A DNA stretch of 64,000 nt, from assembly GCA_963784175.1 (NCBI GenBank), contig CAWAQJ010000012.1:1-64000 (forward strand), in the 5' to 3' direction. Shown piece by piece: positions 24,243-33,642 of the stretch. Each line of letters opens with the position of its first letter. The stretch's first letter is position 1. The position numbers and the translations under genes were made by a program. This stretch comes from JAIBJN01 sp963784175. GTDB lineage: Bacteria; Actinomycetota; Thermoleophilia; Gaiellales; Gaiellaceae. The notes beneath the pieces were generated by a model. It made no database searches. It saw only the letters and a program-made list of their open reading frames with translations, and was not told the DNA's origin.

Positions 24243-25240
24243 GCCAGCGCCGCCTCGTAGGCCTCGAGGTAGGCGTCGACGACGGTGTCCCAGTCGCACA
24301 GCTCGGCGATGCGCTTCCGGCCGGCCTCCCCCATGCGGCGCCGCAGCGCCTGGTCGGCGAGCAGGCTGTCGATCGCCGACCGCAGGGCGGGCGGGTCCTG
24401 CGGCGGAACGAGGAGGCCGGTCTCGCCGTCGGCGACCAGCTCGGTGAGGCCGCCCACCGCACTCGCCACGACCGGTCGCGCGCGGGCCATGGCCTCGGCG
24501 CAGACGAGCCCGAAGCCCTCGCGCCTGGACGGGCAGACGACCACGGCAGCGCGCGCGTAGCGCTCCTCCAGCTCCGCCCCGGTGAGGAAACCGAGCGCCG
24601 CGGGAACGTCGGGGCGGAGCGGGCCGTCGCCCACGACGACGAGGTTGCGGCCCTCGGTCGCCTCGACGAGCTCTGCCACGCCCTTCTCCGGGACGAGCCT
24701 GCCGACGAAGAGGAGCTCGGGCGGCTCGGCCTCGCCGTCGGTCGTCGCGGCGGGGACCTCGACGCCGTTGCGGATCACGCGCACGTTCGTCGCGCCGAGC
24801 CCGCGGACGGTGTCGGCAACCGCGTCGGACACGGCCACGGCGACGCGGACACGCCGGATCAGCAGCCGCAGGAGCGGCGGGAAGCGCTTCAGGAGCGCAA
24901 CGTCGGAGCCGTGCAGCGTGGTCACGAGCGGGCGCCCGGAGGCCAGGGCCGGGGCGACCGAGGGCAGCCAGTGCGCGTGCACGAGATCGGCGCCGCGGGC
25001 GGCCCGCCTGACCGTCCGGGCCATGGAGGCGAGCAGCGGCGGGACGGCCCACGGCTTGCGCATCGCGTTCTTCGTCAGCCCCGCGCCGTAGGCGAGGCCG
25101 AAGTCCCTGTACGTCCCCGGCGCGACCACGTCCACCTCGACGCCGCGCGCGCGAACCCGCTCGGCCAGGTCGGCAACGAAGCGACCGGCGTAGTCCCGCT
25201 CGTCGCGCGGGTACGAGGTCGTGAGGAAGACGACCCTCAT
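24239..25240 (-). CDS. family 4 glycosyltransferase
   Basis: A 333-residue GT-B glycosyltransferase. N-terminal MRVVFLTTSYPRDERDYAG and LVHAHWLPSVAPAL; donor domain with LLFVGRLVPEKGVAELVEA, LVVVGDGPLRP and the EX7E motif in PSRREGFGLVCAEAMARARP. The length is on the short side but both domains are whole. It overlaps the methyltransferase upstream (ATGA) and the ATP-grasp gene downstream (GTGA). Confidence 0.92.
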   Translation of the reverse strand: MRVVFLTTSYPRDERDYAGRFVADLAERVRARGVEVDVVAPGTYRDFGLAYGAGLTKNAMRKPWAVPPLLASMARTVRRAARGADLVHAHWLPSVAPALASGRPLVTTLHGSDVALLKRFPPLLRLLIRRVRVAVAVSDAVADTVRGLGATNVRVIRNGVEVPAATTDGEAEPPELLFVGRLVPEKGVAELVEATEGRNLVVVGDGPLRPDVPAALGFLTGAELEERYARAAVVVCPSRREGFGLVCAEAMARARPVVASAVGGLTELVADGETGLLVPPQDPPALRSAIDSLLADQALRRRMGEAGRKRIAELCDWDTVVDAYLEAYEAALA

Positions 25241-25929
25241 CGCTCCGGGACGCGCGCGCGCAGGCAGAGCCGGTAGCGGAAGAGCTGGAGCCGCGGGCCG
25301 GCGACGCGCTCGACGCTGCGCAGAACGCGGACGAAGCTGGGCCGCCAGGAGTTGATCTCGATCACGTAGCCGGCCCGCTCGAGCCCGGCCGCGAGCTCCG
25401 GCGCGGAGCGCAGGCCGATGTGGGTCGGGTTCTGCGCGACCACGAGATCGTGCGCCTTCATGCGCTCGACGAGGTGGAGCGGGTTGGGCGTGTAGAGGGA
25501 GAGCGTCCCTCCGGGAACGAGGACGCGCCTGACCTCGCCGAGCATCCCGGCGAACGTCTCGTCGTCGAGGTGCTCCACCAAGTCGGCCGCGACAGCCTTG
25601 TCCTGTGAGTCGTCCTCGAAGGGGAGCCGGGTGACGTCCGCGAGCTCGAAGCGGAGGTCGGGGAACAGATCCGTGGCGGCCTCGATCGCGAGCGGCTCGC
25701 TGTCGACGCCCACGACCTCGCAGCCGAACGACGTGAGGAAGTGCGTGATCGCGCCGGCGGCGCACCCGAGGTCGACGACGCGGTCGCCCGGCTTCGGCTG
25801 GACGAGGTCGCGCACGGCCGCGAGCCGGATCTCGGTCCACGGCGTGCGGTCGACGTACGCCTGCGCCATCCGCTCCATGAAGGCGCGGTCGTACTCGTCC
25901 GTGACCCGCCCGAACGCCGGCAGCTTCAT
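25237..25929 (-). CDS. class I SAM-dependent methyltransferase
   Basis: A 230-residue methyltransferase. Motif I is VVDLGCAAGAITHFL, the acidic strand end is VVGVDSEPLAI, and DDSQDKAVAADLVEHLDDE and RRVLVPGGTLSLYTPN are the later type-11 motifs. The Thr/Pro/Asn of LYTPN is common in glycan- and lipid-modifying members. It is embedded between glycosyltransferases with 4-base overlaps on both sides, so it probably methylates a sugar of the repeat unit. Confidence 0.9.
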   Translation of the reverse strand: MKLPAFGRVTDEYDRAFMERMAQAYVDRTPWTEIRLAAVRDLVQPKPGDRVVDLGCAAGAITHFLTSFGCEVVGVDSEPLAIEAATDLFPDLRFELADVTRLPFEDDSQDKAVAADLVEHLDDETFAGMLGEVRRVLVPGGTLSLYTPNPLHLVERMKAHDLVVAQNPTHIGLRSAPELAAGLERAGYVIEINSWRPSFVRVLRSVERVAGPRLQLFRYRLCLRARVPER

Positions 25930-27251
25930 CGGCGGGAGAACACGACCGGCGCCGCGACGGCCAGGAGCAGGAAGACGAAGAAGTAGTACATCTGCATGGT
26001 GAGGTAGAAGACGTTCGCGGCGAGCGTACCCGCGAGCGCAGCCGTGAGGCCCCAGGCCAGCGGCTGGACGCGCGCCGCGGTCACGTCGCCCGCCACGGCC
26101 AGCGCGCGGCCGACGTCGCGCAGGAAGCCCAGACGGCGGAAGACGTAGACCATGAAGGCGAGGAAGAGGACCGCGCCGACGATCCCGGTCTCCACGAGCA
26201 GCGCGATGTAGTACGAGTGCGGGCCCCAGTTGTCGCGGCCCGTGAGGAACTCGAAGTACGTCGAGAACGTGTTCAGCCCCCGGCCGAAGAGCGGGTTGGT
26301 GTCGAGCGCCGGCGGCAGGAGCTCGTAGAGGTCGAAGTGCGTCTGCGTCCCGCGCCCGCTGAGGCTCGTCCGCGCGCGCAGAAGCCCGGAGACGATGGTC
26401 GAGTACTGGAGGGAGACCACGAGAAGGATCCCGGCGAGCGCTCCGACGGGGACGAGGAGGCGCCGCGAGACCATCAGCCGCCGGTACGGGACCGCCAGCA
26501 CGAGCAGTCCGACGATCAGGCCGAGGGCGCCGCTCCGCGAGAAGGTCACCACCTCCGCGAGCGCCAGCACCGCGAGCGTGAGCACGAGCGGTAGGCGCAT
26601 CCGGTGGCCGCGCTCAAGCCGCAGGTAGAGGGGCAGGAGGATCAGGATCGGGACGATCAGCGCGACACCGAGGTGGTTCACGTCCAGCATGAGCCCGTTC
26701 GACCGGTAGATGTCCACCCCGGCGACGACGCCGAAGCGGAAGATTCCCTCGCTCCTGTCGCCTGTGATGGGCCCGAGGATGAGGGGGTCGAGGAACCCTC
26801 GGCCGCCCATGGCGTAGAGGAACTCGAGCACCGCATAGGCGCCGTTCAGCGCCATCCCCGCCACGAACGCGCCGAGGGTCTGCCAGTAGAAGCGCGTCGA
26901 CCGGCGCGAAAGGTGAGCGACCGCCGCGATCAGGAACGCGAAGTGGAGGGCGAACTTCGCCAGGCCCTTCGTGTACTGGCTGCGGTCGGCGCTCGTCTCG
27001 AGGTTGAAGTAGCCGACGAGGTAGACGACCGACAGCAGCGCGAGGAAGCCCAGCAGGACGACGACCGTGCGCGGGACGTTGCGGTCTTTGGCGACGAGGC
27101 GGTGGATGAGGAAGAGCCCGAGGAACGCGGCGACGGTCATGTCCGAGAGGTAGATGTCGTTCCCACCACCCACCGACCAGCGCAGGCGGACGAGCGTGAT
27201 CGTGAAGACCGAGACGAGGAGGGCGAGGTCGGCCGCGCGCCCGGATCTCAT
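25926..27251 (-). CDS. O-antigen ligase/polymerase-like membrane protein 2
   Basis: A 441-residue protein with ten or more helices. It carries the Wzy_C region: VVTFSRSGALGLIVGLLVL in a mid-chain helix and the outside loop with NPLFGRGLNTFSTYFEF and WGPHSYYIALLVETGIVG, including the conserved His/Ser/Tyr of the ligase family. It would act on lipid-linked glycan outside the membrane, as polymerase or ligase. With the protein at 17768 the operon has two of these; one may polymerise and the other ligate. ATG at 27251 overlaps the stop of the glycosyltransferase upstream. Confidence 0.88.
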   Translation of the reverse strand: MRSGRAADLALLVSVFTITLVRLRWSVGGGNDIYLSDMTVAAFLGLFLIHRLVAKDRNVPRTVVVLLGFLALLSVVYLVGYFNLETSADRSQYTKGLAKFALHFAFLIAAVAHLSRRSTRFYWQTLGAFVAGMALNGAYAVLEFLYAMGGRGFLDPLILGPITGDRSEGIFRFGVVAGVDIYRSNGLMLDVNHLGVALIVPILILLPLYLRLERGHRMRLPLVLTLAVLALAEVVTFSRSGALGLIVGLLVLAVPYRRLMVSRRLLVPVGALAGILLVVSLQYSTIVSGLLRARTSLSGRGTQTHFDLYELLPPALDTNPLFGRGLNTFSTYFEFLTGRDNWGPHSYYIALLVETGIVGAVLFLAFMVYVFRRLGFLRDVGRALAVAGDVTAARVQPLAWGLTAALAGTLAANVFYLTMQMYYFFVFLLLAVAAPVVFSRR

Positions 27252-28486
27252 CTGGCCACGGCCTCGAGCAGCTCCGCGTACTCGCGGGCACGCGTACGTC
27301 GCGAGAGCCTGTCGCGCCACTCGGGCGCGAGCGGCGTCTCGTTGAGCTTGCCGGCCCGCCATTGCTCGTCGAGCTCGGAGAGCGCAGCGGCCATCCCGTC
27401 GACGTCGTCCGGTGCGACGACGGTGCCGGCACCGGTGCCGCGGATGAGCGCCGCGGCCTCCCCGTCCGGAGGCACCACGGCGAGGATCGGGCGCTCGGCC
27501 GCGAGGTACTCGAAGACCTTGCCCGAGAGCACGCCGCGCCCCCGGCCGTCGTTCTCCGGGATGAGGAGCAGGAGGGCGTCCGAGTCGCGCTGGAGCGCCA
27601 GCACCTCTTCCCGGGAGCGGTGAGAGACGACCTCGACGCGGTCGCCGAGCCCGATCCGGTTCGCATAGTCCTGGTAGGCCGACGGGAAGCCGCCGACGAA
27701 GCGGGCGACCACGTCGCCGTCCGTCTTCGCCAGGGCGTCCAGGAACGGCCGGGGGTCGCGGCGTCCGAAGAAGCTGCCGGCGTGCGTGACGCGCAGGCGC
27801 TCCCCGGGCCGGTACTCGAGCCCGTCGAAGTCCTCGAAGTCGCACCCGTTGGCGATCACCTGGAGGCGCCGCGGCGGCCCCAGCGTCTGCATCTCTGCGG
27901 CGATGGCGTCCGAGGCGGCGACAACCGCGTCCGCCCGGCGGGCGACATGCCGCGCGAGCGCGCCCTCGCCGCGGATCTGGCGGCGCCGGTGGGGGTGCGA
28001 CGCGATCGAGTCGCGGAGGTCGGCCACCCAGCGCGCCCGCGTGAACCGGCGCACGAAGGAGCCGACGAGGTGCACCGAGCCGGGAGGCGACGTGGTGACG
28101 ACGACGTCGATCCCCTCCTTGCGCACCAGGCGGGCCGCAGCGGTCGCCGCGGTCATCGCCCAGACGACGCTCGCGTCCGGGACGAGCAGCCCGCGGAAGA
28201 GGAGCTGTGCCCGCACGCCGAGCCGGGCGACGCCGTGCGCGGCGGCCAGCTCCTCGGCGGGCCGGCGCGAGCGCGGCCCGAGGTTCTTCGCCCGGTGCAC
28301 GATCGCCGCCGGGGGCGGCTCGAGCGACTCGTCCACGTGAAGCCACTTCGGATCGTCCGGTGCCAGGACGTGCGTCTCGATCCCGAGCTCGGGCAGGTGC
28401 TCGGCGAGCTTCAGGAGGCGCGGCACGCCCGCCCCGCCCGCAGGCGGGAAGTAGAACGTCACGAGAAGCACCTTCACGGCGTCCAT
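27248..28486 (-). CDS. family 4 glycosyltransferase
   Basis: A 412-residue GT-B enzyme with the start VLLVTFYFPPAGGAGVPRLL typical of the WbnE/WcaI-like group (FPP(A)xGG motif). The acceptor domain has VVVTTSPPGSVHLVG and WVADLRDS; the donor domain has VTHAGSFFGRRDPRPFLDAL and the EX7E region near LSGKVFEYLAAERPILAVVP. It would add a sugar to the lipid-linked unit. An 18-base gap separates it from the membrane glycosyltransferase upstream. Confidence 0.9.
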   Translation of the reverse strand: MDAVKVLLVTFYFPPAGGAGVPRLLKLAEHLPELGIETHVLAPDDPKWLHVDESLEPPPAAIVHRAKNLGPRSRRPAEELAAAHGVARLGVRAQLLFRGLLVPDASVVWAMTAATAAARLVRKEGIDVVVTTSPPGSVHLVGSFVRRFTRARWVADLRDSIASHPHRRRQIRGEGALARHVARRADAVVAASDAIAAEMQTLGPPRRLQVIANGCDFEDFDGLEYRPGERLRVTHAGSFFGRRDPRPFLDALAKTDGDVVARFVGGFPSAYQDYANRIGLGDRVEVVSHRSREEVLALQRDSDALLLLIPENDGRGRGVLSGKVFEYLAAERPILAVVPPDGEAAALIRGTGAGTVVAPDDVDGMAAALSELDEQWRAGKLNETPLAPEWRDRLSRRTRAREYAELLEAVAR

Positions 28487-28504
28487 TGTGGCCGTGAGCC
28501 CGGC

Positions 28505-30640
28505 TCAGCCGCGGCTGGGAGCGGCATAGAGCGCGTAGCGGCCGCCGTCGTAGACGAGGCGCAGCCCGTCGAGGTAGCTCTCGGGATGGCGCAGCTCCTT
28601 GTCCACGAGCACCCAGTCGGCGCGGTAGCGGGCGAGCAGCTCGCTGCGCTCGGCGTCGGAGAGCGGCACCAGGAAGAAGCGCTCCGAGTCGATCCGCCGC
28701 CGCCGGGGGCGGTTCTTCGCCGAGGAGGCGACGTGGCCCGTGGGCGCGGCGTTCACGTAGACGGGCGCGTAGGCGGCGATCTTGTAGGCCGTCGTCGCGT
28801 CAGAGAAGACGACGTCGCCGGGGCCGGTGATCGCGCGCACCGCCGCAGCGGTCTCGGCGGGTATCGCGTTCGGATCCGCCTGGCGCTCGAGATCGGCGAG
28901 TCCGGCGACGGCGACCGGCACGGCGAAGGCGCAGCCGGCCAGCACGGCCCAGCGGCCGGGCTCGGGCCCGCGCGGGCGCAGGAAGGCGCCCACGGCGAGC
29001 GCTACGAGGCCGCCGACGACCGCGACCCACACGACCCAGCCGGGCCCTCCCTCCTGCACGCGGTACGTGAACTCGCCGTTGACGAGGAGCTCCGCGGCCA
29101 GCCCTGCGCCGAAGGCGAGTGCGACGCCGGCCAGGCGGGCGCGCCCGGCGAGCACGAACGCCCCGGCGAGCGCGAAGGCGAGCGGAAGGAAGGCCGAGAG
29201 GCGTCGCGCCTGCGAGACGGAGAAGACGTCCGAGAGCAGCGTGAAGAGCTGCGGCACGAGCAGGATGGCGAGCCCGAAGAGCGAGCCGCCGAGAACGAGC
29301 TGCGCCCAGCGCCGGCGCGCGGCGAAGCCCGCGAGCGGGATCGCCAGGAGGCCGGCGACGACGACCGGGCCGCCGCGCGCGATCGCCTCGGGCGCGAAGC
29401 GGAAGGAGTCGCCGAAGGTGTCGAACGCGTTTCCGTAGTGCTGGATCTCGAAGGCGCGGCGCGCTGCCGTCGGCCGCGTGGACGGGTCGTCGGCGACGAC
29501 GGGGAAGAGCCAGGCGAGATAGAGCACGAACGGGACGGTCACGCCGGCGAGCGCGAGAACGCCTCGCTTGACGAGCGGGTCGAACGCCCTGACGACGATC
29601 AGACGGGCGACGAGGAAGCCGCCGAGGAGCATGGCCACGTAGGGCGTGTAGCTCGGATGGATGACCGAGAGCGCGAGCGCCGACCCTGCCAGGGCCCCGA
29701 CGAGAGGCCACGTGCGGCGCTCGACGAGCGTGAAGGCGAGCGCGAGCACCGTCGGCGCGAGCAACACGCGGCTCGTGGTCGGCGGCGAGGCGAGCAGCTC
29801 GAAGACGCCCGTGCCCGAGCGGCCGCCTGCCCCCGAGAGCGCGAGCTGGGTCACCTGGGCGACGACGAGCGCCGCGCCGCCTGCGGGCCGCCGGAAGACG
29901 GCCGTCCCGGCGCCGTACGCCAGGAGAACGGCGAGGGGCACGAGGATCGCCGGCAGGTAGAGCGCGACATCGACGACATCCGCGCCGGCGACTCGCGCGA
30001 TCAGCGCCACCGCCCCATGCCAGAGCGGGAACGCGTAGCCGGGATGGAGGCTCCCGTCCTGGAACTCGTTGACCGAGCCGAGCACCGGGAGCGCGTCGAA
30101 TTCCGCCAGCTTGCGCATGCGCGCCAGGTGGAAGAGCAGGTCGCCTCCGATCGGTCCCGCCGACCACCAGACGAGGCCGGCCAGCGGAAGGGAGGCGCCG
30201 AGCACTGTGAGGCCGACCCGCCGGTCGGCGCGCGCGTCGACCGGTATCTCCTCGCGCCGGGGGCCCAGCCAGGCACCGGCCGCGAGCGCCGCAGCCACGA
30301 CGACTGCGAGGACGACGAGCCCGACGGCGAGCGAGGAGCCCACGAGGAAGACGACGCCGAGGGCGAGCAGGACGACCACGAGGCTGACGGCAAAGGACGC
30401 CGCCACCGCGACGCCGACCGACCCGGGCAGGCCGAGCGGCCGCAGCACGAGCCAGCCGGGCAGCAGGAGCACGAGGAACGCCGCGACGGCGAGCCGCAGG
30501 GCGAGGCCGACGCCTTCGGCCGGCAGGAGGCGCGCGATCCCGAGCGCGAGCAGCGCTCCCCCGGTCACCACGACCGGCAAGGGCAGGCGCGTGTGGACTC
30601 GGCCGCCGGCCTCGGCGACCCGGCCGGCTAGCGACGCCAC
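28505..30640 (-). CDS. large multi-helix membrane protein, GT-C-like
   Basis: A 711-residue protein with about 14 hydrophobic helices in residues 20-560 and a soluble C-terminal part of about 130 residues (GDVVFSDATTAYKIAAYAPV onward, ending YALYAAPSRG). The layout, with an outside loop after the first helices containing GGDLLFHLARMRKLAEF, resembles GT-C glycosyltransferases that use polyprenyl-phosphate sugars. It could decorate the glycan outside the membrane with sugars supplied by the GT2 synthases of this locus. Start is GTG; an AGGTGA Shine-Dalgarno-like site lies before it. No close family was recognised, so the call rests on topology and context. Confidence 0.75.
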   Translation of the reverse strand: MASLAGRVAEAGGRVHTRLPLPVVVTGGALLALGIARLLPAEGVGLALRLAVAAFLVLLLPGWLVLRPLGLPGSVGVAVAASFAVSLVVVLLALGVVFLVGSSLAVGLVVLAVVVAAALAAGAWLGPRREEIPVDARADRRVGLTVLGASLPLAGLVWWSAGPIGGDLLFHLARMRKLAEFDALPVLGSVNEFQDGSLHPGYAFPLWHGAVALIARVAGADVVDVALYLPAILVPLAVLLAYGAGTAVFRRPAGGAALVVAQVTQLALSGAGGRSGTGVFELLASPPTTSRVLLAPTVLALAFTLVERRTWPLVGALAGSALALSVIHPSYTPYVAMLLGGFLVARLIVVRAFDPLVKRGVLALAGVTVPFVLYLAWLFPVVADDPSTRPTAARRAFEIQHYGNAFDTFGDSFRFAPEAIARGGPVVVAGLLAIPLAGFAARRRWAQLVLGGSLFGLAILLVPQLFTLLSDVFSVSQARRLSAFLPLAFALAGAFVLAGRARLAGVALAFGAGLAAELLVNGEFTYRVQEGGPGWVVWVAVVGGLVALAVGAFLRPRGPEPGRWAVLAGCAFAVPVAVAGLADLERQADPNAIPAETAAAVRAITGPGDVVFSDATTAYKIAAYAPVYVNAAPTGHVASSAKNRPRRRRIDSERFFLVPLSDAERSELLARYRADWVLVDKELRHPESYLDGLRLVYDGGRYALYAAPSRG

Positions 30641-30647
30641 GCCACGC

Positions 30648-31544
30648 TCACCTGGGGGATTCTAGGAGGGCCGTCGCGCTGCCAGAGGCGAGCCAGCCGG
30701 CCGCGTCGCGGTACGCCTCGCCCCGCTCGCCGCGGTAGAGGACGCTCCGCAGGCGCGCCCCGAGCAGCAGGAGCCGCCTCGCGCGCTCGGCCTCCCGGGA
30801 GCCGTGGTGCTTGGCGAGGAACCGCAGGTGCCCGCGCACGTTCTCGCGGAACATCCGGCCGCCGTGCGAGGCGCCGCCGACGTGCACCACCTCGGCTCCG
30901 GGATAGAAGAGGACCTTCCACCCGGCCTCGCGGAAGCGGTAGCACCAGTCGGTCTCCTCGCTGAAGAGGAAGAAGTCCTCGTCGAAGAGCCCGACCTCCT
31001 GGGTGGCCGCGCGCCGGACGAGCAGGCACGCGCCGTAGAGCCAGTCGGCCTCGCGCACGCTCTCGTGGTCGAAGCGCGCGCCGTAGAACGCGTTCAGCGC
31101 GCGCGTGCGCGGAGCGAGCTTGCGCAGGAAGAGGTACTCGGTGGCCAGGCGCCAGAGCGTCGGGAAGCCGCGCACGGAGCGCTGGAGCGACCCGTCGGGG
31201 TTGCGGAGGCGCGGCCCGACCACGGCGGCCTCCGGGTGCTCGTCGCCGAAGGCGGCCAGGCGCTCGACGGCATCGCCCACGGGCCACGCGTCGGGGTTCA
31301 GCAGCAGGAACCAGTCGCCTCCGGCCACCTCCATCCCGGCGTTGTTGCCCGCGCCGAAGCCGCGGTTCTCGGGCAGCTCGACCAGGCGCACCGAGGGGAA
31401 GCGCTCGCGGACGAGCTCCGGCGTCCCGTCGGTGGAGGCGTTGTCGACGACCACGACTTCGTGCCCTCGATCGACAACGGCCTCGAGGCACCGCACGAGG
31501 TGGTCGCGGACGTTGTACGAGACGACGACGACCGAGACGCTCAC
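30648..31544 (-). CDS. family 2 glycosyltransferase, rhamnosyltransferase-like
   Basis: A 298-residue soluble GT2. Start VSVSVVVVSYNVRDHLVRCL; donor-site acids in EVVVVDNASTDGTPELV and FLLLNPDAWPVGD (the NPD variant of DxD). VGPRLRNPDGSLQRSVR and GACLLVRRAATQEVGLFDEDFF are the pattern of the WbbL/rhamnosyltransferase group. It would add a deoxyhexose or similar sugar. GTG start with GTGA overlap to the flippase-like gene upstream. Confidence 0.92.
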   Translation of the reverse strand: MSVSVVVVSYNVRDHLVRCLEAVVDRGHEVVVVDNASTDGTPELVRERFPSVRLVELPENRGFGAGNNAGMEVAGGDWFLLLNPDAWPVGDAVERLAAFGDEHPEAAVVGPRLRNPDGSLQRSVRGFPTLWRLATEYLFLRKLAPRTRALNAFYGARFDHESVREADWLYGACLLVRRAATQEVGLFDEDFFLFSEETDWCYRFREAGWKVLFYPGAEVVHVGGASHGGRMFRENVRGHLRFLAKHHGSREAERARRLLLLGARLRSVLYRGERGEAYRDAAGWLASGSATALLESPR

Positions 31545-32503
31545 TGCGCCGGCGCGGCGGGCCGCATGTTCCGCCAGAAGAGAAAGGCGCCGGGGAGCGA
31601 GACCGCGATCGAGACCGCGAAGTAGAGGAAGCCGGCGGCGAACGCGACCTCCTGCGGAACGTCGAAGCGACCCAGGAAGCCGACGAAGAAGGCCTCGCGG
31701 ACGCCGATGCCGTTGAGCGTGAACGGGATCATCTGCACGAGGAAGAGGAGCGGGCCGAGGATGATGTAGACGACCGGCGAGACGTCGGCCCCCACGGCCT
31801 CCCCGCAGAGCCAGATGGCGATCACGCGCCCGAGCTGGGCGACGAGCGTGACGGCCAGGACCTGGAGCATCACTCCCTTCGCGTTGCGGTACTCGTGCAT
31901 CGCCCTGTAGAGGCTCTGCATCGCCGCGTCGATCTTGAGGCGCTTCCCGAGTGGGAAGAGCCGCTCCTCCAGATGGCGCCCGAGCCGCTTGGAGAAGAGC
32001 AGAAGCCCCAGGATGATCAGCGCGGCCAGCAGGGCGAGCTCCAGGATGACGAGGAGGCGCACGCCCTCGTAGCGCCCGGCCGCGAGCGCGAGGGCGATCG
32101 CGACGAGCACGAGCGTCCCGGCGGAGCCGAGGATCCGCTCCATGACCACGGCGCCCGCGGCCGTCGCCCGTACGTCGGGCCGGCGCCGGGCGTGCTCGAC
32201 GATCCTGACGGCGTCGCCGCCCACGGCCGTCGGCAGCACCTGGCTGGCCGCGTAGCTGACGAAGTACATGCGCACGAGCCAGACGTAGGGCTCGTGCACG
32301 CCGCGCACGCGGAGGAGCGCCCACCAGCGCCAGGCCATCAGCCACGTCGTGGCAAGGAAGATCAGGAACGAGGCCGCCACGTAGCCCCAGCGGCTGTCGC
32401 GGAGGATGTCGATCGTCTGCCCGAGGTCGATCTGCCAGAAGAGCAGCGCGAGGACCGCCCCGCTGACGAGCAGCTGGAGGCCGACCTTGCTCGAACGGCT
32501 CAC
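31541..32503 (-). CDS. lysylphosphatidylglycerol-synthase/flippase-like membrane protein (UPF0104)
   Basis: A 320-residue protein with seven or eight helices. Family marks are the N-terminal VGLQLLVSGAVLALLFWQID, YFVSYAASQVLPTAVGGDAVR and the late PFTLNGIGVREAFFVGFLG. These form the transmembrane half of MprF-type proteins and act as lipid flippases or unknown transporters in polysaccharide loci. No aminoacyltransferase half is attached. It might move a lipid-linked intermediate of this pathway. Overlaps its neighbours by four bases on both sides. Confidence 0.88.
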   Translation of the reverse strand: MSRSSKVGLQLLVSGAVLALLFWQIDLGQTIDILRDSRWGYVAASFLIFLATTWLMAWRWWALLRVRGVHEPYVWLVRMYFVSYAASQVLPTAVGGDAVRIVEHARRRPDVRATAAGAVVMERILGSAGTLVLVAIALALAAGRYEGVRLLVILELALLAALIILGLLLFSKRLGRHLEERLFPLGKRLKIDAAMQSLYRAMHEYRNAKGVMLQVLAVTLVAQLGRVIAIWLCGEAVGADVSPVVYIILGPLLFLVQMIPFTLNGIGVREAFFVGFLGRFDVPQEVAFAAGFLYFAVSIAVSLPGAFLFWRNMRPAAPAQ

Positions 32504-33642
32504 GTCTGACGGCCCGTGAAAAGTGCGTGCACGCGCCGCAGCGCCTCGATCGCGTCCTCGACGTCCGCGTCGGAATGGGCCGGGGAGAGCGGCAGCGAGA
32601 GCACCTCGTCCCCGGCGCGCTCGGCCACAGGGAGCGAAGGCTGGTCGGGGTAGCGCTCGCGGTAGTACGTGAGCCGGTGCACGGGCAGAAAGTGGATGCT
32701 CGTGCCGATCATCTCCTCGCCGAGCGCGCGCTGGTAGGCGTCGCGATCCGCGCCTGCCCGCTCAGCGTCGATCCGGATCACGTAGAGGTGGAACGCATGC
32801 CCGTCGCGCTCGTCGCGGGCGAGCGTGTCGATGCCGGGGAGTTGCGCGACGGCCGCGTCGTAGGCGGCGACGTGGCGCCTGCGGATCGCTGCATGCTCCT
32901 CGATCTTGTCCAGCTGGCAGAGCGCCACGGTGGCAAGGAGGTCGGAGAGGTTCGCCTTCCAGCCGGCGACCGTGACGTCGTAGAGCGAGCCCTCGCCGCG
33001 GCGCATGAGCCGCAGGTTGCGAAGCTCGGCGGCCAGGTCGTCGTCGTCGGTCGTGACCATGCCGCCCTCGCCCGCGGCCACGTTCTTCGTCGCGTAGAGC
33101 GAGAAGCAGGTGGCGAGCGAGATCGCCCCGACCTTGCGCCCGCGGTAGACCGACTCGGTCGCGTGAGCCGCGTCCTCGATCACCGGCACGCCGAGCGCCA
33201 GGAGCGGATCGAGGTCGCACGGCTGGCCGGCGAGGTCCACCGGGAGGATCGCCTTCGTGCGCTCGGTGACCGCTGAGGCCGCGGCGTCGGGATCGATGTT
33301 GAGGTCGGAGTCGCGCACGTCCACGAAGACCGGCCGCGCACCGCAGTGCACGATCACGTTCGCCGTCGCCGGCCACGTGATCGGCGTCGTGATCACCTCG
33401 TCGCCCGGCCCCACACCGGCGGCGAGCAGGGAGAGGTGCATGGCGGCCGTCCCCGACGCCAGCGCGACCCCGTGCTTCGCCCCGACGTACTCGGCGAAAC
33501 GGCGCTCGAGCTCCTCCGCGCGGGGACCGCTCGTCAGCCACCCGCTCCGGAGGGTCTCCGTGACGGCGTCGATCTCCTCCTGGCCGATCGCCGGCGGCTG
33601 GAAGGAGAGGAAGGTGCTACGGCGCGAGGAGAGCCTCTGCAT
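32500..33642 (-). CDS. DegT/DnrJ/EryC1-type sugar aminotransferase
   Basis: A 380-residue PLP enzyme. The Schiff-base Lys is Lys186 in CFSLYATKNVAAGEGG; PLP is stacked by the loop VALASGTAAMHLSLLA and its nitrogen met by Asp157 in VIEDAAHATES. It would turn a keto-sugar nucleotide into an amino sugar with glutamate as donor, the step that normally follows an SDR dehydratase such as the one at 34780. It supplies the amino group that an ATP-grasp ligase or FemAB domain could acylate. It overlaps the ATP-grasp gene upstream by 26 bases. Confidence 0.93.
   Translation of the reverse strand: MQRLSSRRSTFLSFQPPAIGQEEIDAVTETLRSGWLTSGPRAEELERRFAEYVGAKHGVALASGTAAMHLSLLAAGVGPGDEVITTPITWPATANVIVHCGARPVFVDVRDSDLNIDPDAAASAVTERTKAILPVDLAGQPCDLDPLLALGVPVIEDAAHATESVYRGRKVGAISLATCFSLYATKNVAAGEGGMVTTDDDDLAAELRNLRLMRRGEGSLYDVTVAGWKANLSDLLATVALCQLDKIEEHAAIRRRHVAAYDAAVAQLPGIDTLARDERDGHAFHLYVIRIDAERAGADRDAYQRALGEEMIGTSIHFLPVHRLTYYRERYPDQPSLPVAERAGDEVLSLPLSPAHSDADVEDAIEALRRVHALFTGRQT

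Noticed and set aside
27362..30631. A 1,089-codon open frame on the plus strand
   Set aside because: It lies opposite two well-supported minus-strand genes, is extremely rich in Arg, Glu and Asp and has no domain pattern: a codon-bias shadow of high-GC DNA.
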